From NCBI GenBank assembly GCA_000727475.1, contig KL647293.1:1176953-1240952 (forward strand): a stretch of 64,000 nucleotides of DNA, in the 5' to 3' direction. Positions 24,290 through 35,800 of this stretch are shown here, piece by piece (the stretch's first letter is position 1; every line of letters begins with the position of its first letter). Both the position numbers and the translations under genes were made by a program. The stretch is from Sarcocystis neurona. Taxonomy: Eukaryota > Apicomplexa > Conoidasida > Eucoccidiorida > Sarcocystidae. Under the pieces are notes generated by a model. That model saw only the letters and a list, made by a program, of their open reading frames with translations. It was not told where the DNA came from and did no database searches.

Positions 24290-25340
24290 ACTTGTCTGTG
24301 TCTATTCGACTCTTGCCTGAAATCTTTGTAAGTTCGACCCACCCTTTATTCTGCAGGCGTCACCGCATTATATATACATTTGGGATTTGTCTTGCCCGCT
24401 TCTGGAGACTCTGCACGAGAATCCTTCCGTCTTGTGTGTTCCTTGCTCTATCGTCCTCTCTGTGTATTCGAAAACGTCGTGCCACTTTCTTGTAAACCGA
24501 ATTCGTGCGTTCGTTGTTCACTCTGAGTCGGTGGTTTCCTGTCCTCCTTTCGCTTCACTCCTGCCGTCGTCCTCTCTCTATTCGCTGCACCCCTTCTCAA
24601 TTCTTTAGCTGTACGTGTTGGTCTACGTTTCTCGTTTTTCCCTCTTCCTTCCTTCCTGAAACTTTCTTCCTTTCATGACTGGAAACTCTGGCTCGTGATC
24701 GTCTTGCAACTCTCCCTCATGTCCTCCTTTAGTGGTGCTAGCTTGCTTTGCTCCCGCGTGCACCTGGGTCAAACGTCGAAGCCGTTACTCTTCCTCCTTG
24801 CCCGCTCGCTTTCCCTCTGATCGTCTTGCTCCACCTACCTTTGATCTCACTAAATTCCTTCCGTTCAACCCTTAGTGACCGTGTATTTTTTTTCAATGAA
24901 ACAGTGCCCCCCTCACGCACTTTTATGTGATCGGGATACGCTGAAAAAGCCCCCTTCTGTCTTTGACGAAGTGTCGCGGAACTCAAGTGTCCTTACCCGT
25001 GCATAGTAAAACACACGTATTTCTTTTTAAGTCGATCTTCGGGATATAAGCTCCCGTTTTGGCTGCTTTGGCGGCTGCACCCTTGTTTTCTTGACATGAG
25101 GAGCTGCTCACTTTCTTTCTTCATGTCCGTCTCTGCTTCCTGTAGTTGTGCTTATTCGCCAACGTTTCCGTCTTCCGTTTCTCCACCGTTATGCGCGTGT
25201 AATCCATGTGTCTTCTCTTTCTGCTCTTTCCGCTGTTCCCCCAGTGATCCTCTAGCCTGCGTGTGAGCCCCACCAATTTTGCGTACAAGTACCTCTGCGT
25301 ACTTACGCGCGTGTAAATACATAGTAATATAGTTGAATAC
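24290..25340 (+). promoter_or_regulatory. Pyrimidine-rich upstream region of GET3
   Basis: The + strand is strongly enriched in T and C (TTCCTTCCT, CTCTCTATTCG, long TTTT runs) for about 1 kb, with no coding frame of interest. A compositionally similar stretch precedes the SMC4 start (45120-46310). Such tracts may form the promoter or the pyrimidine-rich context for transcription initiation or splicing of leader exons. That role is inferred only from position and composition. Confidence 0.3.
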
Positions 25341-25619
25341 CTTCGCAGGCATCGCTACACACAACTGCAAATGTTTAAGTAGACACACGTACATGGGAAT
25401 ACGGCAAAATTGATTTTTCGTAAGAAAACAGTAGTCTGGTGGAGCGTGTAAGCATCTTCTCCCGTCTGTAGACGAGAAGCGATTTCTCAGGAACATCTGT
25501 CCTGCCCGGGCGCAGCAGGAAGCAAACCCAGATAAGTGTCTTTGCCGTTTCCTTGTGGAGAGCAGATTTTCTGTGAGGTTTGCCACGCGACACGGAATTT
25601 TGTCTCCCTGCTGCGCAGG

Positions 25620-26890
25620 ATATTGAGGCAGTCCCACAGTAGCAGCAACAGCAGCCTTGTGGGCGCTGCAGCCCAACAGCAGTGCGGCAACCGCAGCCTG
25701 CAGTGGCAGCCGCAGGCAGCAGCAGCAGCCCGCAGAAGCCGCACTGAAAACTGTAGCAGCACGGCAGCTTCAGCAGTCGCAGCTGCAACAGTAGCAGCCC
25801 CAGCAGCAGCGGTGACAAGCGCAGCAGCCGCAGCAGCAGCACGAGCAGGTGGAGCGTCACCAGTAGACCGGCAAACACATCAGCTGCAGCAAAAACAGTG
25901 GACAGCAGTAGCAGCGACAGCACCGGCGCACGGCGCAGCAAAACAGCGGCACTCGTGTGTCAAGGATTTACAGAGCTGCAGTAGCGTTGCCGTCATAGAA
26001 GCAGGAACGCAGGATGCTCGTCGATTCTACGACCCATACAGCAGCGTGTTGAGTGCAGCACGAATTATATGTGGCCTTTCTTGTTACACCAGCAGCAGCA
26101 CATGCAGCAGCAGTACCATCTGCAGCAGGGGTGTCGCGCTGCTGGCAGAAGCCGCAGCAGCAACAGCGCGGGTGTCGGGTGCAGCAGGCGTGCTGAGGCG
26201 GGTGCCGGTATCCGCGGCAGCAGCAGCAGCGGGCGCAGAAGACACGTGGAGCTGTGATAGCAGCATCAATCAGAGGGGTGTGTGCAGCGGGAAGGCTGTC
26301 AGATTTCAGCAAAGAAGCACAGCAGGAATTTGTCGCAACTGTGTTTGTAGCAGCACTGGCAACAGCCTCAGCAACGGCAGAAAGCGGCTGGAGTAAGTTG
26401 TGCACAAATCCTGGCAGCGGTATCAAAGAGCAGCAGTCCCAGCAACAGCAGTAGCATCAGCGTCGCGGGAAACGGCAGGAGGGCGCAGCAGACGTGCGCA
26501 GCCGTGGTGGGAGCAGCAGTTGGTCTGCAGCCACCTGACGGGTAACAGGGAGCAAGTACCGCGATTGGCACACCAGCAGCGGCAGCAACGTCAGGCACAC
26601 ACCCGCGTGTGGAGCAGAGCTGCAAACAGCAGCAGCGACAGGAGGAGGAGGAGAGTGACGTGGTATTCTTGCTAATCAATTGAGAACAGCAACAGCGAGA
26701 GAAACAGCAGCAGCAGCAGGGTAGAGTAATTTTAAGACGCCTTGAGCAGCGGCAGCAACGCAGCGTTCGGACGACAGCTACAGGAGCACCAACAGTAGTG
26801 GACGATAGTTATAGCGGCTTGAGCAGCAGCAGGACCTCTGGAGCGATTGCAGCAGCAGCAGAGTGAGGAGCAGGCACTGGCCGCAGCAGC
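25620..26890 (+). repeat. CAG-rich tract directly upstream of the GET3 start codon
   Basis: About 1.27 kb dominated by CAG/GCA triplets with interruptions, ending at GCAGCAGCATGG, where ATG is the GET3 start. A + strand frame is open for 286 codons (25536-26396, Ala/Ser/Gln-rich) and a - strand frame for 188 codons (Leu-rich). Both are expected by-products of CAG repeats and neither has family features. The tract is probably the GET3 5' leader. Confidence 0.7.
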
Positions 26891-29800
26891 ATGGCGAGCC
26901 CTTCGGTGGGAGAAGAAGAAGGAGGAGTGGATGGAGTTGCTCTTGAAGGGAGTTTGAAAGAGCTTGTTGAGACGTCTTCACTGAAGTGGATCTTTGTAGG
27001 CGGAAAGGGAGGCGTTGGCAAAACAACGACCAGCTGCACGTTGGCCGTCCAGCTTGCAGCCAGACGCGAGTCTGTAAGGAGTCTCACACATCAATGCAGA
27101 AGCGGATGCGTACTCCTGATTACTTATGGTAGATTAGACCTGTGTATGTGTGTACATAGATGCATGTATACGTACACGCAGCAGCACTATTACAGTTGCA
27201 ACAGGTTGACAGCAGCGCGCGGGGGTCAACGTTCTCTGTTTGGCCACCGCAGCAGCAGCACCAGGGGCAGCAGGTAGACGTAGATCGTAGTGGCGACGGC
27301 GTAGCAGCAGCAGGTGGAGTGTCACACCAGCAGCAGTCGCTTGCCTGAGCAACGGCGTGGAGGGAGACAGGCAGGAGACTCGATCAGCAGCAGCGGCAGC
27401 AGATGAGGTGCAGACACGGCGCGTCGAGAAGCGAGAGACGGCTCCGCAACAACAGCAGCAGCAAGAACAACAGCAGCGTCAGCCCCAGCGAGGACACAGA
27501 AGGAAGAGCAACACACCCAGGGAGCGACAGCAGTCGCCGCAACAACACCAGCGGCAGAAGAGATGACGGCAGCGGTAGCTGGACAGCAGCAGGAGGAGCG
27601 AGATCACCTGCAGCAGCCGCCGGGGGAGCAGGAGCGGCGGACGCAATAGCAACAGCAGTGGGGACAACAGGAGTTGTCGCAGGAGAGCAGCAGGCAGAGG
27701 ACTGCTGGTATACGCAGGAAGAGGCAAGACGGAATGCGTAGGCGGTGGAAGGCTTTGACACAAGGCAGTCGCTTCTATTTTCTACACAAGAGCGAGAAGC
27801 TTTGACAGCGCGTGCCGGTGTCTGTGCGCTCTCACGCTGGTGCTGGTCTGCTGCCGCTGCTGAGACTGTTGCTGCTGCTCTGTTGATACTGCCGGTGGTC
27901 TGGTGCAGTGGTGACGCTCTGCTGCTGGTACGGCTGTTGCTCCGCGGCTGGTGGTGTTGTTGCCCTGCTGCAGCTGCAGTTTTGTTGATGCTGCCGCTGT
28001 TCGACTGGCTGCCGTGTTGCGGCTGCAATTCTACTGGTGCTGTTGCTACGCCCTGCTGTGGTGGTGCTGCTTTCGTACTTGCTGCTGCGCTGCATGCAGG
28101 TACTTATCATTTCAACGGATCCGGCGCATAACATCAGCGATGCCTTTTCGCAGAAGTTTAGTAGCGAGCCAACACTCGTCAACGGCTTTTCCAATCTGTA
28201 TGCCATGGTGAGTCGCTCGTAGTAATCTACGCGTGTATCTATATATCTATGCATGCATATCTATCTCTGTCTATACATATTTACATCTGTCTATACGTAT
28301 TTATATCTATCTATCTATGTATGTATCTGTCTGTCTATATCTCTCCCATATACATATATATATATATGAATGATCCTGGATGTATGCACACGAGCGTAAG
28401 GCCTCACATATGCAGGTGCGAGTATATATGTTTGTCTCTGTGTAGGTCTATCTTTCTGTGAATATACACACATACAAAAGGATACACTGAGTATTTGCGG
28501 GCTCGAGTAGATATATTTCTATGGATATATACGTATATATATATATATATTGCCGCATACGTATCAGTACGTGAATGCGTCTGTGTGTGGGCGTCAGTAT
28601 ATGCGTGGGGGCAGACACTTGTCAGTAGTAAAGGAGCACGTACATACGTAAGTACAGCAATATACCTATACGTGCCTACATACATATGAAAGGGGAAAAT
28701 CCTTCTCTCCAGATTTGCATCCATCAATAACAGTAAATACGACTTTTACTTAAACCTACTGACGTGCTCGTATATATCTGGCTATGTATACATATATTTA
28801 TTTATATATACATACATGCATACACACGTCTGTGGGAGAATCTGTTGTTTTGTAGGGGTCAAGAGGCTCACATGTGGATCTCTGACTGTTGGTGTGCGAA
28901 AATACGTACGATCTGCGTCGATAGGCGCACATGAATTGGACTTCTTTGAGAGACGTTTCAGCCTGCGTCATCTCTGGCTCTGCGTTTCTTGTCGTTTCTC
29001 TCTGTCTCTTTTTTTGCCTGCATATATGTATATACATATATATATACATACATATAAATATATGTATATGTCGTGCGTCACGTATGTTTGTGTACGTGAG
29101 CTTGTGCATCGTATACGTGTGTACACACGCCTGCACAGGTCGGTTGAGCTCCACAGTTTTCCCTCTGTGGATATCTCTGAATGTATCTGGGTACGCGTAA
29201 ATGTGTGCGAACATACATATATATATATACACGCGTGTATATCAGGTACACTATATATATATATATATTTGCGTACTTATATCGCTGTATAGAGCACATA
29301 CGCCTGCTCGTTCCTAACCCCCTTTTCCTCCTCAGACTCAGTTGTGAAATTCTAAATACATAGGCATAGCGCATATGTACACACGTGTATACTTTTGTAT
29401 GTATGTATGCATATATACGTATGTACACATACGTACGTATACGTGATCACCGACGTGTATGTATATATATGTGTGCACCATTTCTTTTTTCATACACACA
29501 TATGTGTCCTTGTAGGTACAATTCCCGGTATAAAGCTATGCTACCTTCCGCATGTGTACGTGCCTTTTTGCCGAACTGTGGACAGGGTCGTCGTGTGGCC
29601 ACTTGCACTTGCTTCCAGGAATATGGGAACACGCGCGCATGTACGCAGACATCTATATTTCTTTCTGCGTAAGAGCCCGTTGTTGTGTGATGGCTGCCGT
29701 GATGCAGGAGATCAACAGCTCGTATCAGGAGGGTGGTGGCTTCGATTTAAACAAACTGAGCGCAGCAGATGCGATGGCGGAGAGCAGCAACGAAGACGCA

Positions 29801-32800
29801 GCGACAGCCGAAGGAGCAGCAGCAGCAGGATTTCCCAATATTACCCGATTAATTCCTGAGATGGTGCAGGCCGTCCCCGGTATCGACGAGGCCCTTTCGT
29901 TTGCCGAGCTAATGCAGTACGCTTCTGCACAGCACTGGCGTCTGTTCACGGAATATATTTATATGCCATATATGTGTGTGCAGATGCATATACGATATCA
30001 GTATGCTTCCACTCACACACTGTGCCTGCCGAGGATCCACATGTGGCCGTCCCATTTTCTGTTTCGTTGCCGTCGATACTTCATCTGCCCGAAGAGGCTC
30101 CCGCTTTTGTACGTGGGGCAGGCGTGTGCAGTGAATGTGCTTCCTGCTTTGAAGAAGAGTTCGCTGACTCGGAACGGCTCACAATCTCTTTCAGGAGGCT
30201 GCTGCGATGTATTGGTGCTTTCTGTAAATCCATATACGTGCCACTGCTGCTGCGTCCGCCGTCCTGTTGCTGCTGTAGCGTGCTACTGCCTTGGCTGCTA
30301 TAGCTGTGCTGTAGCTGCTGCTGCAGCTGTGGCGCGGCTCTTGTATGGTGCTGCTGCTGCCCCTGCTGGGGCTCGCCGCCGTGACAGCCTCCGTTCTGCT
30401 GTTGTTTGTTGCTGCTGCATAGCTGTTCTGCAGGTGGGGCAGCAGCTGTCGGACTTGTGTACTTGCGGCTGCTGTTGCATGCAGATCCTGCACCGTTGTA
30501 CGCGCAAGGATCTATTTCTTCGTACGTGTTTGCAGGGGCTGTTGCAGCTGCTGGTGCCGTGTCTTGCTGTTGGCGCCACATGATCCCGATGCTGCTGCCG
30601 TCACTTGTGCTGCGCTGCTGCTACATTTTCCACTCCCTTAAATCGGAGGTTTCAGGTGGCGTAGTCTCTGGTGCTTATGCTAGTACTGTTGCTGCATTAT
30701 TTGTTGCCGCTCTTTGGCCAGGGCCGCTGTATCTGCTGCTTGCCTCCCTACCGCCCCACGTGGACTGCTGTGTTGATTTTGTTGCTGCCGGTAGTGCACC
30801 GTCTACTGTCAAATACGCGGCTGATGGCGCGGCGGCTGCTCCATTTGCTGCTGCGGTTTTCCGTTGTCGGTGGCGCGTGAGAAGCAATTTCTGCCGTCGT
30901 GTTTGTTAGCGCTGCCTGCTTCAGCTGCTGGTCCTGCTGCTGTCTCGGTTGCGGCAATCTTCTCTGCTACTGTTGGTGCTTGCAGACACAGAAGTCGCTC
31001 TCTCTGCGACTGTCTTCATTGCTGCGGGCGCTACAGTTACGTACGTGGTACTCCTGCTGCGTCTGCCCTCCTTGCTTATGTATCACCTGCTGCCGCTGCG
31101 GGTCTTCCAGCTGCTGCTGCGACGATTTCTGCTGCTGCCGCGCCGTGATCCGGAGCTTCTAGGTGCTGTTGGTTTTCGGCTGCGTCGTCTGCCGCTGCTG
31201 CGGCCAGGCTTCTCTACTGCGCGAACGGCCTCCCTTCGCTGCTGCTGTTTCCACTGGAGCTTCTTTCCTGCTAGTGCTGTTGTTGTGTGTGCTGCTGTCG
31301 TTTCTCTGCTACTTCTTCCATTTCTCAGTCATGCCATCGGGTAGATGTCTTGCTGCGTGCTGTGGTTGGCCTTGCGGCTGCAGGAGCGTGCAGACCATGA
31401 AGTACAGCGTGATCGTCTTCGACACGGCACCGACGGGACACACGCTGCGACTGCTTTCTTTTCCAGATTTGCTTGAGAAGGGTTTGCGAAAAATTTCTGT
31501 CTTCAAAGATAAAATTCAGTCCGCAATGAGGATGCTCAATGCAGTCTCTGGGCAGAAAATTCAAGAACAAGATGTATGTAGCGTATACGTGTGCCCCTAC
31601 GCACCGACGTGCAGCGGTGTTTTATCCTTGGTGTGTGTCTGAGTGACTGCAGCAGTAACGCGCCGTATTTGAATTATACGTATATCTACAGATACTTAAA
31701 TGAAGAGAGAGCAAGCATCACTCTCGTATATGGATGCAGCATCCATATACGGTTACGCTGCAACCGTAACCTATATGTAGGTGGTAACAAGCGGCTGCAG
31801 CCGCACCAGGAGTTGCAGTCATATGTGCGTCAGAAGGTATACGTGTGTATCTGCATCCACATGTATAACGACCTGTACGGCGTACACTCATATATATATA
31901 TATATATGTATATATATACATCTGTATGTCTGCTGACAATATCAGTAGGTGAAATTCTCTACAATGACGTAGATAATTTTTTTTGCTCGATTCTACAAAA
32001 AGTACATACGTATATGTATCTGTATATATATATATACATACATATGTATGCGTGTAGCTGTTGGAAGGTATCACCGTTCGCATGCGTATGCGTGTGATTG
32101 TATGTGCGTACGGAACTTGGTGAATGCACGTGCTTTTATGTGAAATGAGAAGCTTCTTTACTGTAGAGGAACGTATCTGTCATTATCACATATACATATA
32201 TATATATATAGACATATGTGCACACATGTATATAGATCTGCGCAGGCGTAAGTATATATACATCTACGTACTACGTGTATTTGTTTGTATGGAGGGTAGG
32301 ATGGAGAAAATTTTGTAGTTTGACGATTTCTGGCAGGCCCTGCTCTGTTCTGAATGCTCCACGTGTTCCGCCACACATCCAGAACAGTGTGGATGTGCCC
32401 ATCTCTAGTATGTCTCTACATGTACATTTTACGTATATATATATATATATATGTGTATGAATTACCGCTGGCCCTACTATCCTCTCAGTATATATATGTC
32501 ATCTGAGTAGATTTAATTCATAGACGTTTATGTGGGTAGAGGTACAGCTACCTGTGTCCGCATACGTACGTTCGAACGAGGCAGATATATACGTATACTT
32601 ACATATATCTCATCACACCGATATATATCCATACGCATATATGTATTTCTTTATGTATATATATGTCTATGGAAATATATCCAGACACACACTTATGTAC
32701 ACATATGGTTTCGGCCACTTGCAGTCTCTGTGTGCTGTGTATGCATGACTAACGACAGCTCGTGCCGTCCTTTATATATGTGTGTATCCTCCTTTATACA

Positions 32801-35800
32801 TATATAGTTAAACGTATACAGAAGCACAGTAAAACACCATGTACGTGGATGTGCGACCTCTGTCTGTGTAAATGTGTCACTTGTCTACTGTTACAGTTTG
32901 CCGCGAAAATTGAGAATTTAAAAGCGCTGACAACTTCTGTGCGCGAGACCTTCGAAGACGCGGTAAGGCCTCGTCACCCGCGCGGCTTTTCTGTTGCTTC
33001 AAAGAATAGGCAAATTTTACGAGTGTACCCGTATGTGTGTATCTACGTCTATGTAGTCTTACGCACATTTTGATGCCGGAACACTGTGTGTCTACCCGTC
33101 CGTCAACACCTTTGCGCCACTACTTGTATATTTGCCCTCGCTATATACGTGGTTCTCCGGTGTATAGCGGTGTTCGACGTAACATGTGTGAACCTGGAAG
33201 AATAGGTAATGATGCACGCGTCGTCGCTGCTTCATTCAGAGGTGTGGATATCTTCTTGCGGATGCCTAAGACGCACGTAATGTTTGTCTACGAGCGTGCC
33301 TAGTGTACGCGCTGAGCCTTAATTTCTTCTATGTACACATGTGTGTACGTATTTGCATAGTTGTATAACTCTCTCCACACATACGTATGTCTCCGTCTAT
33401 CTGTGTATCGCCGTGCTTAAATTAACTATCGCTGTCTATGTCCCTCTGTTCCCTATCCATATACATATATATCTGTATATATGTGTCTAGCTCTATATAT
33501 GTGTATTCACACCTGCTTTATGTCCCTGCACGCAGCAGGTACATATTTGTGCCTGCCGGATGATGCAGCGCAAGTTTTCTCTGGTGCTGCTTTGGCAGAT
33601 CTCAACACTCACGCCGCCGCGCTGCGTGTGCCTCCCCGCTCCCCCGCTGTCTTGTTATTTACACATTTGTACGTGCTCCAGCCCCCACTGTATTTGCATG
33701 TACATCTGCCTGTATCGATTAATCAATAGAGACACAGGCTCCGGTGTACCCACGCTAGGCACGCCTTACGTGTGTAGCTCCTCATCGTCGTGTGCGCCTG
33801 CGTCCGTAGCTATCTCTACACGTACACATACATGTGCTTCGTATCAGTTGACTATCTGCGCAGCTGCTGCTTCTTCGGGGACTAGTTTTGAAGACTGGTG
33901 CACTTGCCTGGACCCTGCTGCCTCACCACAGCCGTTACATCAGCAACAACAACTACTACTATTACTACTACTACTACCTCTCGGGGCTGCTGCAAGTCCA
34001 GCACACACAGACACAGACACACACACACACACATATCCGTGCGTATGTATATGCGCCATTCCATACGCGCACACGCATTGCTCAAAGAGAGGTGTTTGTA
34101 GGCATCCCTACGTATAGGCGCACACACCTAAATTTTCACCTGTATACAGCTGCGTGTGTATTTGTGTCCACCTGATGCGTACACGCTGCCCGAACTTGCT
34201 GTGCTGTTGCTCCTTCCGTGCTCCTGCTGCTGTCTGCGGCTGCTGCTTCTGCTGCTGTGCTGCCGCGGTCTCTGGTGCCGCTTGCCGCTGCTGCTTTTGC
34301 TGCCGTGCCGCCGCTGCATCCGTTGCTAAGCCGCCGCTGCTGCATTTGTGCTGCTGTATGTCGTGGCATTCGCTGAGGCTGTGCCCTGCTTCCGGTGTTG
34401 CTCCTGCGGTGCTGCAGTCGCGTACGACGTTCGTATGCGTGTGCGTGCCGGAGTTTCTGAGCCTCTACGAAACGGAGCGACTCATTCAGGAGCTGGCGAA
34501 GCAGAAGATCGACTGCAGCAACATCGTCGTGAATCAGGTTTTATTTCCGATAGATGCTTTGTACGGTGGGTGGACAGAAGAAATGCTCGCCTGAATCCGG
34601 GTGCTTGACAACAATTTGCGATTGTGTGCGTGCGAGTCAGTGCAGGTGATGTGGTTCATACGCTCGTGCGTGTATTTGTGTATGTTTTCACTCACACGTC
34701 TGCGCCTGTCAACGAATGATCGTACGAATTTCCCACTGCGCGTGTACAGCCTTGCGTACTCGGACTACAAGGCTGCGGAGGACAACACACCTGTAGCATT
34801 GGTGGTAGGAGCAGGTATCGTCCCCACACTCTGCCGTGTTTCCACACGTGAGACGTTCGTAGATGGTTGTAGGTGCATGTGTGTGTGTGCGTGTGTGTGT
34901 TGAAAGACTACTGTATATGCGTATAGATAAATAGATATATGTGTGTACATGAGTTTGTGAATTTACGTGTAAGACGCATGTGTGAAAGGAAGCAGGAACG
35001 TACAAAGTGTGCTTGTACGTATTTGTATACGTCCGTTCGTCTATATTGGCGGCAGTGTATATGCGTACGCTGCATAGGTGTGTATAAGTACACATGTGCA
35101 CGCAAAAGGCTACGGAGGTGTACGTGAAAGCCGCAGCGCCGAGGTACTTACAGGTATACATACGTACCTTTGATCGTGCAAGACCAGGACACGTACACGT
35201 ATATATACATATATCTTTGTGTGCTTGTATATATACGTGCATATATATAAATGTATATGTCCGTGCAAGATGTGGTCCATATTTGTGTATGTACCGTGTA
35301 CGTGGAAAGCGTGTAGGTACATATATAACCGTACATACACGTATATGTACTCTTGTACATCCAGGTGTAAGTACCTGTACGTGTATGTGTATGTTTGTGC
35401 ATACATTCACGCTCGGAAGCTGTTTCGTAAATGATTGTGGTTGCGTGTGCACGTGTGCGCGTCTGCTAGGAAAACAAAGAGTTGCCACGAACAGACCCGG
35501 TACTATTGACTGTTTTTCGTGCTGACGTTTCAAAAGTCCATCACCGTAGCCAGTCAGCTGTCTGTCTCTCCGGTGTACTCGTTTCTTCCTAGGTGTGGAT
35601 TGTCGTTAAGAAAAAACCGGAATATTGAAGACTTTGAGTCGTTCCTACTGGAGTTTATGTCTCCCTCAATATTTCTTTCTGAACCGGAGATAACTACTCG
35701 AGAATGTATATACGTGTGAATATACATATGTATATGTGTACGTATGTACGGGTGTACGTGTCCGTGCAGAGTGTCGCGACAGGTGCACGCATCTCTGTCT

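Noticed and set aside
25536..26396. 286-codon Ala/Ser/Gln-rich + strand open frame, and an overlapping 188-codon Leu-rich - strand frame
   Set aside because: Both arise from CAG/CTG repeats, which avoid stop codons in several frames on both strands. No domain, splice context or balanced composition supports a protein.
29552..30583. 343-codon + strand open frame
   Set aside because: It only contains GET3 exon 3 (29708-29916). The rest is intron 3 with microsatellite and CTG-repeat sequence read as Cys/Tyr/Ala-rich peptide.
34709..35533. 274-codon - strand frame
   Set aside because: The composition (Tyr, Thr, His, Arg) is that of TACG/TATG microsatellites inside GET3 intron 6. There is no family signal.
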